Shown: piece after piece, positions 11,830 to 22,310 of the stretch
Numbering within the stretch: position 1 is the stretch's first letter
Layout of the letters: each line of letters opens with the position of its first letter
Assembly: GCF_963678975.1 (NCBI RefSeq)
Contig: NC_089281.1
Location: 10,193,277 to 10,257,276 of the forward strand
Source of the DNA: Dysidea avara
Taxonomy: Eukaryota > Porifera > Demospongiae > Dictyoceratida > Dysideidae
Length of the DNA stretch: 64,000 nucleotides
Direction: 5' to 3'
The notes under the pieces: model-generated
Database searches by the model: none
What the model was told of the DNA's origin: nothing
The model's input: only the letters and a program-made list of their open reading frames with translations
Position numbers and translations under genes: made by a program

Positions 11830-13628
11830 ATGGATTTGCGGGAGCTTGCTGAGAACGCAAGTTGTGCTAGTTTAGTGGAAGGATTGAATGTTTCAGTAAT
11901 TACGAAGAACTGTAAATATTTTTATTACTGTTGCGATGGAACTGACGACAGAGTTAGTAGTAGTGGTATTTCCATGCAATGTGTTTTTGGGGAGGGGGCG
12001 TTCATTACATATATTGGCAACAGTGTGCTATGGTGTTCAAAGATTCAGATATTATATATTGTCTTTGATGTGATAATTGTCTTGTAGGATTGTACTACCT
12101 TTTTTCCATCAGCCATATTGTGTAGTTTGCAGTTTTATCAGAGGAGGTTGGTCACATGTCATCATTCATCTCGTGATCTCAAAAGAAGATAGTAGACACC
12201 ATATGTATAGGCGTCTATTATCTATGGTCAAACTGCATGCTGAACTACTTCAATATAGATACCTCGAATACTCTAAAAGATGGATTGTGCATCCATAGTT
12301 TCATACCAGGGAGGGTCTTTACAAGCCTCTGTACAACGCACTACTTTCCTAGCTGTTACACAAGCCTTAACGTCAGGCTTGGTTGCATAATCGAACATCA
12401 TAGGGTTATGACATGTGACCAACCTTCTCTGCAGTTTGATAATGTATTATAATAGTAGCTCACTCCTGCAAAGAAAATAGTTGATAATATATTGCAGATT
12501 AAAGGGTGCAGATGTGTGATGAAGACAAATGCTTTAGTACGTGTTTTTTGTAGCAGGATGCTTATAGTATTACACATCAAGAATTACTCCTACTTATATA
12601 TATCAATCTTCTAGTAAAGAAGTTAAATCACAGGTTAAAGTTTGTGTGGTCGAGACATACCGTTGATAGGACATACTTGTATCTACCCACGTATGTCTAT
12701 ATTCAGTGTAATTTTTCACATATGGTTAATTCCACAGTGATGATGTGTAACTGTGTAACAATGATACCATAGAATGTAAAAGTTTAAAGTTTTCTGCTAA
12801 AAGCCTCCAGTTGTAATGTCTAGTTATTGTTCAGGGTTGGGGTTGTGGATATAGAACATTACAAACCCTATGCCACTGCTGCTGCCCAGATAGCGTACCA
12901 TCTCTATCAGATATCCAGAAGACACTTGTGACGGTTGGAGATAAGCCGAATAGTTTTCAAAGCTCAAAACAATGGATTGGTTGTGTGGAAGCCTCTATAG
13001 TGTTAGATGAATTATACAATGTAAGTTAGTGTTGTAATAATGTGTAATCAATATTACTTAATTAATCACCATGACTATTGATATTTAAGTAGGATAGGTT
13101 TCAATGAATATTATTTATTAATTTGTTATCATCACATTTACTACTATTAGGTAGCCAGTAAACTTATTCATGTTGCTAGTGGGACAGATGTTGCCAAACA
13201 CATACCAGAACTTCACAGGCACTTTCTATCCAATGGCTCAGCAGTGATGATTGGTAAGCACCTTGTATTAGGTGTCAAAATGTGGGGGGTACATACTTCA
13301 TTAATTTTCACATTGAACCTACGTATGCAGTTTATAGGAAATATCAATCATTGATATAATTCTTGTAGGAGGAAACATTGACTCCTCATCCAAGACTTTG
13401 ATTGGAGTAGCCAGCAATACAGAGGAGAATGGCTCTGACAAAAACTTTGTTTTGATAGCTGTGAGTCAAGCTCGCTCTACTAGTATACTGCCATCACGTG
13501 TACTGTATCTTTAGGATCCACATTACACTGGAACAGGTAATGAAGATGTTTCAGGTTACGTGAAGTGGTACCAACTTGATGTATTTGATTGTAATTCATT
13601 TTATAACTTCTGTCTTCCCCTTGTATAG
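11830..13628 (+). CDS. UFSP1: Ufm1-specific protease, UFSP1-like (peptidase C78)
   Basis: Five exons: 11830-11952, 12835-13020, 13151-13253, 13369-13460 and 13515-13628, all with GT donors and AG acceptors and matching phases, giving 205 aa. The family cleaves the UFM1 precursor C-terminus and removes UFM1 from targets. Visible hallmarks: YFYYCCDGTDDRGWGCGYR with catalytic Cys45 in the WGCGY motif, IGCVEASIVLDEL, VASGTDVAKHIPELHRHF, VMIGG, and DPHYTG with the catalytic Asp169 and His171. The product ends at FYNFCLPLV. The short length and absence of a long N-terminal domain point to UFSP1 rather than UFSP2. An alternative 3' end is possible: skipping the TAG through a GTATAG donor at 13623 to an acceptor before 13723 would add about 37 codons. 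The 3' end lies tail to tail with SelW. A MITE sits in intron 1. Confidence 0.88.
12139..12430. mobile_element. MITE in UFSP1-like intron 1, possibly Mutator-like
   Basis: Terminal inverted repeats: GAGGTTGGTCACATGTCAT near the left end (from about 12143) and ATGACATGTGACCAACCTTC at the right end (to about 12426). The flanks GCAGTTTTAT (12129-12138) and GCAGTTTGAT (12431-12440) look like a 10-base target-site duplication with one mismatch, the length typical of Mutator-like elements. No transposase coding is present in about 290 bases. Confidence 0.6.
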
Positions 13629-13707
13629 TATCAGTAAGTATTTCTTTCATATAACAGCTTACATATTTATATTGGATACTTCAGATGTCATAACAATAAG
13701 TGTTGCA

Positions 13708-13772
13708 TGGTAAATGTTTCAGGGAGTTGCCAAGCATGGTAGCCTTTATGCTTTCCCGTCATTATCCAGTAC
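13708..13772 (-). promoter_or_regulatory. Candidate SECIS element in the SelW 3' UTR
   Basis: Reading the minus strand 3' of the SelW stop, about 85 bases downstream, there is ATGA (13762-13759), then CGGGAAAGCAT, an apical loop starting AAAGG, the arm ATGCTT, and TCCC followed by TGA (13721-13719). GGGA pairs with TCCC and AAGCAT pairs with ATGCTT. The opposed ATGA and TGA form the non-Watson-Crick quartet, and the unpaired AA in the loop is the second invariant feature. This fits the eukaryotic SECIS consensus required for Sec insertion. The right-hand strand of the helix has extra unpaired bases (GGCAAC), so the fold should be computed. Confidence 0.65.
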
Positions 13773-13845
13773 TACACTATCAGTGAAACAGAGTGACTAC
13801 ATGTCACACATTACTACAGTACATGACAAACCTTAGAATGACACG

Positions 13846-14339
13846 TTAGTCTTCTTCTTCCTCATCTTCTTCATCCTCTCCTTCATTTAGTTTCTCCTCT
13901 ATCACATCCATTACTTTTTCTAGCTTCTCTGGTTTATCACAAAAGCCATCTCCATTCTGTGGATGTCAGATAGTATTGGCTATACACAAAGTGCTTTTAC
14001 CTCTTTAGAATGGACCAGCTCTCCATCGATGGTTACCTCAAACTGACCAGTAACGGTTTTAGCTGCAATTCCAACCTTATCAATGGTTAAAATAAAGTGG
14101 CTTTTTAGTTGCTAAAATAGCACACTTACAAGTTCTATGTCATCTCCGAATTCCTCTTCTAAACTCTGTTGGAATTTGCGAAACTACAAAATTATGTTTA
14201 ATAGTTATAATCTACTCCTTTCAGTAATGCATACTTACCCTTGAAGCATATCCTCATCCACCACTGCCAAAGTTAACATTATTTAGTTAAATTTACAGTT
14301 ATATGCTTACCAGTAAGTGACTTCTATTTTAAGTGCCAT
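13846..14339 (-). CDS. SELENOW: Selenoprotein W, UGA encodes selenocysteine
   Basis: Five exons on the minus strand: 14311-14339, 14239-14263, 14130-14183, 14001-14075 and 13846-13956, in phase, giving 97 aa if TGA at 14256-14254 is read as Sec. The start is MALKIEVTYCGG-U-GYASRF: a CXXU redox motif at Cys10-Sec13, the same positions as in mammalian SelW. The rest matches the Rdx family (thioredoxin-like fold): FQQSLEEEFGDDIEL, TGQFEVTIDGELVHSKENGDGF, KLEKVMDVIEEKL. The role is a small cytosolic glutathione-dependent redox protein. The C-terminus has an acidic tail (EGEDEEDEEEED) not present in the 87-aa mammalian protein. Annotation software that treats TGA as stop would miss this gene. A candidate SECIS lies downstream. 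Confidence 0.92.
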
Positions 14340-14542
14340 TTTAAATAGCCCAGTAACCAGTTACTATTGTCAACTAAGTCAGAAACAACTGTTGAAAAAT
14401 GTTAATTCACATGCACAGAAACCTTTCTACAAAAAAGTATGTTTCTTTTGAAATAACCCTGTTGTACAAAGTACTCAAAAGTCATTCTAATAGTTGATGC
14501 TATGCTTTAAAGAAGCTTAACAACACTAGCAGTATTCTTTTG

Positions 14543-16115
14543 TTACAAGCAGCCACATTCTTGATCCATTATTCCACTGTAAACTTCAAAATGGTGGTTG
14601 ATTGCCACATGAGTATGAATCTTGTACTTGCTACCGAGACCGCCTATTGATGGGTTAGTGATACCATAGAAAACTCTCTTTATTCTAGAATGAACTAGTG
14701 CCATTGAACACCTGACAAATAATTGATGTAAAGCATATATATGTACAAAGGTATTAACTCACATTATGCATGGTTCCCTTGTGACGTACAAGTCCAATCC
14801 AGTACATAAGTATTGTTGTGACAGTTTAAGTCGCTTTGACTCTGGTGGTTCACATTGAGAAGATGCTGTAGTGCTGTCTTCAGTCTTTATCCATGTACCA
14901 CCACCTTGTTGGCATGCCACTAAATCAATACATGCCATCACTGGATGTTGCAAGCAATGCTTTTGGGAAAGTTCCGGTGGTGATATAGCAACAATCTTTG
15001 GAATAGCAGGATCAACCATTACTGCCCCTGAGGAGCACTGAAAAAACAATATCGACAGTCAATAACCTGAGTGAATTTCAATACCACACTTATTACGTTA
15101 TTTATTATACAGGTGAAGCCATCACTTTTCTACTTTCCAAACACCATGGACAACAAATTGTTAAAAAGAAGACACAGCAAAAAATTATGTGGCAATTCTT
15201 TCTAATACATGCAAAACAAAATTTCAAGGATACAAGAATTATTGTATTATCTACAACTCTGTGTCATTCTATTTCTTATGAGATTACAACTATAATGATC
15301 TCTTTCTGTGAAGTGATTGAACTAACCTCAGTAGTGGATGAAGCCATAGTAATAGCCGTGTTCATGTATTCTTGCATACATACTAAATCAGTTTCAGTGA
15401 ACAAATTACCATGAATTTTTCTTTCAAGTCTGTGGTGTAAATGTAATGCTTACACACTTTATGATGAAGAGATGCTTACTGTTTGTCTTCATGAAAACTG
15501 ACTGGCCATACTTTAATTGCTTGATTGTACTGTGACCTAGTCAATGGCTTGGTCAATGGCACTTTAATAGTACAAATTTCAAGAACTGAATCATCCTCTA
15601 CAGTAAGGTAGTTTAACTGCTGTTTAATATAATTGCTGGTACTACATTGCACTGGTGTAATCAACACGGCAGCTTTATCTAAGAGTGCAAAGATGGTCAG
15701 AAGTAAAGAAAACAGGTAGACAAAAAAACGTTGGTGTTTACAGAAACGTTAGGACTAAAGTAAAAAAATGTGCACGCAAAAGGTATTGCAAATCGAAAAA
15801 AAAATTTAGTTCCCATGCCGGGAATCGAACCCGGGCCGCCTGGGTGAAAGCCAGGAATCCTAACCACTAGACCACATGGGACTACTGACTTATAGAGCTA
15901 AACTATTACTATATATTTGCTAACTGAAATTTGTTCATTACCTTGGTCGGATTTTACTCTTTTTAAATGTTTCCAATCTTCAAATGAGTAGATAGAGTCT
16001 GCAATACTACATCAGTTTGATACACAGCTGAATATCAGTACACTTCTAATACAAACTTACCCGATTAATTTAGAAATACTCTTCTTATTTATGGTTTTGA
16101 CACACCAAAATTCAC
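14543..16115 (-). CDS. ADAT3: tRNA-specific adenosine deaminase subunit 3 (5' exon not found)
   Basis: Six exons on the minus strand, all in phase: 16061-16115, 15942-16006, 15480-15678, 15327-15429, 14763-15037 and 14543-14711 (stop TAA 14543-14545), about 288 codons. The first exon seen starts inside a codon at an AG acceptor, so a short 5' exon with the ATG remains unidentified upstream of 16115. ADAT3 pairs with ADAT2 to convert A34 to inosine in tRNA anticodons. Hallmarks: WKHLKRV, VSFHEDKQ, HPVMACIDLVA (zinc-ligand His, but Val where active deaminases have the catalytic Glu), [26 protein letters not shown] (PCxxC zinc ligands), GGLGSKYKIH and a final NHHFEVYSGIM. The missing Glu is normal for ADAT3, which is a non-catalytic partner. 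A tRNA-Glu gene lies in the intron 15679-15941. Confidence 0.9.
15796..15804 (-). terminator. RNA polymerase III terminator of tRNA-Glu
   Basis: Nine T residues on the minus strand begin six bases after the 3' end of the tRNA-Glu gene, a normal Pol III stop signal. Confidence 0.8.
15811..15881 (-). tRNA. tRNA-Glu (anticodon TTC)
   Basis: The minus strand reads TCCCATGTGGTCTAGTGGTT (A box), an anticodon loop CTTTCAC giving TTC, and the B box GGTTCGATTCC, closing with CATGGGA complementary to the 5' TCCCATG. All four arms form. It is followed on the minus strand by a run of nine T. It lies in an ADAT3 intron, same strand. Confidence 0.95.
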
Positions 16116-16247
16116 CTCAATGAAAACACAATATAACATAACACACAGTTTGATCACTGTATTAGGGACACTGACAAAAAGCCAAAAAAAGGTTTTGTAT
16201 GTCAAACCTTTGCTTTAGCTACCTACATGAATAAAGGTTGATTCAAC

Positions 16248-16974
16248 CATAGATATACGACTCCTAATAGGGATTGGAAACGGCATCATGCACCAGAAAA
16301 TAGGCTTGTTTCGAATATTATGGGTAGTTTCCGTAATTTGTATCGTATACTAATTTAATTGGCCCCTAATGAAGTTTTAAAGGTTTTGTGAGAGTGATTT
16401 AGAACCTAAGAGCGAAGTGTGCTACCAACCTACTAGCTTTGTTCCACAGCTTTGGCATTAGATTAAAACTTGAAAGACAAACAGTTACGTTAGACAGTAG
16501 CTGTGCAGAGTTAGGAGAACAGAAACATGACGGTGCAACAACATCTAGCAAAGTTGTAACCAAGGAAATATGTAGCATTTAAACTAGAGGTGTGGCTTAC
16601 AAACCATACTGTTCAATTCTAATAACCAAAGGGATTCTAAAAAGCCAAGTATTGTCGATACCAGAAGGTGTACACAGGAACAGAAACGTACCTTGGTGTA
16701 GAAGCGATACCGAAACAGCACGATATGACGAGTTTATTCTGTGGGAAAGGCCAGTCAGTGACTTCCACCAAAGCAACTTGTATCACTTAACCTTAGAGAA
16801 CCTTCATATTCTACTAAACCTACACTGATAGTCTACAGTAAAAAGAAATGTTAGCCTTTTTATGCTCTTCAAAGAGGTAACAAACGAAACGTGCCTCATA
16901 TCTAACCAGTGACGTCAATTGTACAGGTAGTATACTGGCTGTTTCCAATCCCTATTAAGAGTCATATATCTATG
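16248..16974. mobile_element. Non-autonomous TIR element, hAT-like, 727 bp
   Basis: Inverted ends of about 33 bases: CATAGATATACGACTCCTAA at the left and its near complement ending CATATATCTATG at the right, both followed inward by AATAGGGATTGGAAAC. The flanks share ATTCAAC on both sides (16241-16247 and 16975-16981), eight bases if the G is counted, which suggests a hAT-type target duplication. The short frame inside (16592-16828) shows no transposase motif. The element lies just upstream of the ADAT3 5' end. Confidence 0.75.
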
Positions 16975-18700
16975 ATTCAACATGAAATACAGGTGTATGT
17001 CATGTCTGCTTGTATGAAATAGATTTACAACCAGGTTTCTATGGAGTACAGGAATCTTAGAATTCACATCTGCTAATGCAGCAGGCTTTATGAGAATACT
17101 GTGAATAATAATAATTAGACGAAGTGTGCTACCAAATAGACAAGCAATATAGACAATAACTGACCTATTTATTAATTTTGTTTCAATGTTTTTTACTTAG
17201 TTTCCTGTATGTTTTCTTGTTGTAATGATGCTGTATGTGTTTTATTGAAGCATAATATTTAGACTATTAAATAAAAATAATTAGCCTGTTACTCCCCACT
17301 ACCTCTTTGTGACTGTGCAGCAATTCTCATTCATTGTACTGCTTTCCAGATAGAGGAATCTATTGCCCTGGAAGCATTATCCATAACTACACATAATGGA
17401 GCAATTTGCACCTCTTACAATGGTACACGAATGGTACACGAGGAGTAAACTTGGAGGAGTAAACTTGGAGGAGTAAACTTGGAGGAGTAATTATAAATAT
17501 TTCACCTCATAGCAGCCATTAGCAGTCTAGTTGGCAATAATTAAAGCTGTGAAGAATCTGCTTATAAGCACTCGTCTTCTCAGAAAGCTCTAACTTGTCT
17601 TCTCAAAAAGTTCTACACACACATTTCAAATGACTCAAACAGCTACATATTAGTTGCTTACAATTAATCAGATGATTAATAGATTAATAATGGGCCATTA
17701 TTTGGATAGATTACATAACCACCTATATGCACATTCTTCTTAGCATTTAATTCTAATTGGTGCACTAATAAGATTGATTATCATTTGTTTACTAGGCATT
17801 ATAAATCTCAAATTCACTTCCTCGCTACATGTTTGAGTTGATAGAACAAGATGAAATTGAATGGTTATTCAATTCAATGAACAGTGTTTTTGTTTTATCA
17901 TAGATATTATACTAATAACATGGGATTGGAAGCTCTGCTCGCGGACTCAATATTACGTGTATATTCAGCTCAAACACTCCTTGTAGTTTCGCACACACTT
18001 ATTTAGCTATGCCTTCAAGTTGGTAAAGGGTTAGAAATGAGTGTAAAGATCTGGTTGTATGGACACAAACTTCACTTAAAGTTATTAAGAACAAAGGTAC
18101 GTATACATGGCAAAATATGAGCGCATTTTTCTATACAATTCGCCCTAACTTATCTTGTAACACAATACTAAACGGCCACATAGAACGAAAAGGTATATTT
18201 TGTACCTCATACTCCGTCTGTAACAACCTACAGTGATACTGTTTTAAAGTAGAGGCAATTCTGGGTGGCTTGTGCTGTACGCTGTGCAGCTAAACATAAT
18301 AGCTAGTGTGCTGTTGATACAAATGAGGCACGAAGTAGGCCAGTTTTGTGTACCTGTTTCAAGTAGTTCTCAGCATCTTTCTTGCAACTGCTGTAATCAT
18401 ATTGAAGATTAATGATACTAGAGTGGCTTAGTATAATAGTTTCAAATCTTAGTTTATGTCTCATAGAGCTGAGTACTTTACATCGAATAAATCTTGTATT
18501 CCATGCACTCTAGCTATGCTTTCACAGAAATGCCAAGAAAGTTTAAGCTAGGAAGACACAGAAAGAATAAAGACCATCTTTCAAGAAACAGAGAACTGAA
18601 GAAGCTCTTGGTTCTTTTGTTGTTTCACTGCCACTCAGTGCTTTTACCACCATGACCACCAATAACATCCAAGGACTTACAACATAGAATTGAGACAGTT
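16975..18700. other. Intergenic, no gene seen
   Basis: AT-rich DNA between ADAT3 and the P-like element. The only structure is a small minisatellite at about 17440-17493, three to four copies of a 14-base unit GAGGAGTAAACTTG. No coding stretch has family motifs. Confidence 0.5.
17440..17493 (+). repeat. Minisatellite, 14-bp unit
   Basis: Unit GAGGAGTAAACTTG is repeated about 3.5 times without mismatch, preceded by a duplicated AATGGTACACG. Confidence 0.8.
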
Positions 18701-18709
18701 GGTGGAGTG

Positions 18710-21250
18710 CCTCCTTATCATTATGATATAGCTCATGTGTGCACATCTCAGTGCTCACTTCTAGGGTGGACTGCCATACTACAAGATGAGAATACAGTCA
18801 AAACTGGTGTTTCAAAACTGCAAATGAGGAGAAGCGCACCACTGATTCAATTCAGGATGGTTGTCAACCAAGACTTGACATGGAGCTTGTTTGTGTATGG
18901 TGCGGGGCTTTCTCAGCATAATATACCAGCAACAGAGACACCAGCATTACTAAATAGTGCATCTTGTGTAAACTACCTTTTACAACACCTTGAGTATCTG
19001 CCAAGGTAATCCAGATGAGAAATTCTATAAACTAGTATCATCACGAAAAGGCATCTTTATGAACAAAGAAAGTGAGCTACACATAAAGGGTATCCATGGC
19101 CCATTGCTATATGTGTCATGAAGTATATTTAAAACTACATTGTATTCACAGTATGTTGCATGTGTATAGGAAACTATCCATCGGCATGTGTAGAAACAGC
19201 TCTGACTGGGGTTCCTACTATCCGTCATGTTACATTAGATGATGCGCGTTGTCCTCCTTGTAAGGACCACAGAAAATCCCTGCATTCAATGTTATGTCGT
19301 TTTGAAAAGCTGCAACCAAGTGAGCACAGAACTGCTCCAGACAGCACATGATGAAGTGAGAAACATAAAAGAAAAACTAGCTGCAGTTACTGTACAACTA
19401 GAGAAGCAAGTGTTGATGTACAAACTCATCAAGATTTGCTGGGTGTAATTGAAGCCAGAGTGTCAGCAGAAGTTTTCATCAAATTCATTTCGACGCCTGT
19501 TTTGGGACCAACAGCTTAAAGCTGCTCGCTCAAAGGTACCATCTGCTATGCGATGGAATCCAACAATGATTAAGTGGTGCACTTATCTGTATGAAGCCCT
19601 GAGAAAGTCTGGTTGCATTGCCCTTCCATCGTGGCAAACTCTTTGTGACTATACCCATGTTGCTAATGTTACAGTACCTCTGGGTTTTCTAGTGATGTTG
19701 ACTTACAACTAATCGAAGCAGCAAAACTTACTATTTGTCAAGAATATGAGAAATGTGTGGTAGTGCTTATGGATGAGATGCACATTAGAGAGAGTTTAGT
19801 GTATGACAAAGTGTCAGGTATATTATACAATCGTAAGGGTCTGTGTATTACTATACATGTAGGTGCTCTAGTGGGTTTTGCTAACCTCGGAGAAATAAAC
19901 ACCCATCTTTCTTCCTTCCAACAACAAATGAAAAGTAGCAGTACACCATACAAACAGCCACTAGCAAAGACAATGCTTGTTCTAATGGTCAGAGGTCTTA
20001 ACAGTGGCCTGCAGTTTCCATATGCCCAATTACCCTGTTCTAATTTAAGTGGAGATTGAATGTTTCATGTGTTTTGGAAAGCAGTAGGACGCTTAGAGAG
20101 GATCAGATTCAAGGTGCTTGGTTTGACATGTGATGGACTATCAGCAAATTGCCGTCTATTCCGATTGCACGGTCCTGAAAGATCCAAAGAATAAGTGTAC
20201 AAAGTCAAAAACCCTTATACTACAGAAAATAGAAGTGTGTTCTTTTTTTCAGTCCCTCCTCTTCTCCTGAAAACCATCAGAAATTGCTTTGCAAGCACAC
20301 AACTTTGGGTATAATTATGAATAATGTCCTTGTAGCTGATTGTACACTTAATTGCTATCTATTTTTACAGTTAAAAAGCCAAATAGCTGGTCACACATTG
20401 TTCAGCTGTATACTGAAGGAAGGATTAAACGAGAAGCACCTGGTACTTTTTTAGTAAGAAAGCTAAAGTATGAACACATATATCTGACTACTTTTTCAAA
20501 GATGAGAGTAGATCTAGCTGCACAGGTATGGGGCCATGGATTTTGCCTGTGTACTGTGCCCATGCATTTGGCAACAGTGTAGCAAATGCACTGTTGTTCA
20601 CTAAAAAGGAGGAAGTTGCGACAACTGCAGAATTTGTTGACCTTATTAACAAGTTTTTTGATTGCCTTAATGTGGGAAATTACACAGAAGGCCGGGACAA
20701 TCAAACTGCTTTAAAGCAACCATATCGTAAAAGTACTGATTTTAGACTAGAGGTATATAATTAAAATTTTCATGTTAATTGAATTGTGCATATTGCAGTT
20801 CCTTAAAGAAGTATTATTGCAATACCTGGAAAATTGGGAAGAGGCTGTTGCTAAAAGAGAAGGTTTCGAGGACAATGAAAAGAAGAATATGCTATTGAGC
20901 CTGGAGACATCTAATGGCATGACACTTACCAGTAAGACTTTATGGACATATACTACACCTTTTGTTCTTTGTAGTCAAACTTTTTCTTGAGTTAGTACCA
21001 TGTATCTGTTTTCATTGCCTGGTGCCCCTGAGTTTCTTAGCAAACAGATAACACAAGATTTACTGAAGAAGTTTTTCAGATTACAATGACTCAGCGAGGA
21101 AGAGTAAACGACAACCCAAGTGCACAAGAGTTTTGCAAAAATTACAAAGTAATACGAGTAATTCAAACATCTATGGCAATTGTTGAGGGAAATTGTAGGG
21201 GATGTGAAATGGAAGACAATACAGATGTTCCAATTAAAAGGAGAAAATCA
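18710..21250 (+). pseudogene. P-element / THAP9-like transposase remnant
   Basis: A series of plus-strand frames that match, in order, a P-element-type transposase with a lineage-specific N-terminal region: QFRMVVNQDLTWSLFVYG (about 18846-18900), CQGNPDEKFYKLVSSRKGIF (from 18999), TIRHVTLDDARCPPCKDHRK (about 19216-19275), FSSNSFRRLFWDQQ and MRWNPTMIKWC (19470-19590), LMDEMHIRESLVYDKVSG and LVGFANLGEINTHL (19765-19910), SVANALLFTKKEEV, FVDLINKFFDCLNVGNYTEG (20570-20700), FLKEVLLQYLENWEEAVAKREGF (20800-20870) and TQRGRVNDNPSAQEFCKNYK (21086-21150). The frames change repeatedly and stops intervene, so it is dead. A THAP DNA-binding domain was not found upstream. The segments 18740-19120 look like the transposase-associated N-terminal module common in sponge predictions (recall). 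Confidence 0.75.
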
Positions 21251-21584
21251 TATATACCTGACCATATGCAGTCATTAATGCAGTACTTGATTCTCTGTAT
21301 ACATGTACATTATTGTATATAGTTATAGCAATTTTATTGTTAAGTACAGATACATGTTCACTTGATGTCTTTACAAAGAGGTTTAGATTTCTGAATAGAT
21401 TTCTGTTTGTTTTGCTTGTATAGTTCAAGCCAGTCACTGACAAATGAAAATCCCCTTATGGTAGTCCACAGTTTTACTATCATCAGCAGTACTTCATTAA
21501 CTTCTGTCTTATGTTAACACTGCCCAATGAAATTGTATCTCTTCGTTTTCTATGATGGAGCTAATCACACTATCCTTGTACCCC

Positions 21585-22310
21585 TCACCTATCTGATGGA
21601 CGAGTTCGTGATAAACGGAAATGTTCCCTAACTTCCTCCTCCATTGCATTAAATAGATAAAATGTCCCATCTTTCACATGACATAATCCTCCCCTATCTA
21701 TCATCTCCATCCATTCCACTGACAGTGACACTTCACCATGGTCTTCTTTTCTGTCTTCTATTAACCTATTCATACAGTAAGTTAATCATTTGCTGGTTTG
21801 GGGATGTCTTCTTTTCTAGTTTCTCCTTTATCTTCCTGCAGACATACCCAGCAGCACATACTGTACTATGTTGGCATCTTTGTATGTAATCGGTTGGTCT
21901 ACAGGCCCACTATCCACATGACGAACTGGAAATGACTCTTTGATCATTTGTTCATACAGCAAATCTGTTAATTCGTGGGTCCAGGATTTTCAATACCAAC
22001 CTGAACAAAGAACTTCTCCCATAAAGCATGAAATCCTACTCCAGTTTGGACTGAATGGTACTCCCTGCACAATTAGGATTTCTTGGTCTGAAAAGATATT
22101 TCCTTATTGGAGGTAGCAAAACAGGCTTGCAGTTGTTGGAGTACTTCTCAGACTTTTTCCAAAGAGTCAAAGTTATATTTGAATTGCTCATATCTTTCCA
22201 GCAATCCATAAGCGGCTCACAGAGAACTGGCAGCAGGTTCTACTGGAAGGCGGAAGCTACTATCCTTAGTAACACTCTCAATAGCATTCTTCAGCATGAA
22301 TAAAACTCGC
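21585..22310 (-). pseudogene. Transposon-encoded ORF remnant (C-terminal part)
   Basis: Minus-strand fragments VCAAGYVCRKIKEKLEK (about 21840-21800) and VEWMEMIDRGGLCHVKDGTFYLFNAMEEEVREHF (about 21730-21620) resemble the end of a transposon protein often seen in invertebrate predictions (AGYVxRK ... MIDRGGLxHVxD). A further stretch at 22100-22310 (FMLKNAIESVTKDSSFRLP) may be its upstream part. Several stops and frame changes separate the pieces. Family unknown; it may be a separate insertion adjoining the P-like element. Confidence 0.45.

Noticed and set aside
14254..14256. TGA in SelW as evidence of a pseudogene
   Set aside because: It sits exactly at the Sec position of the CXXU motif and every other feature of the gene is intact.
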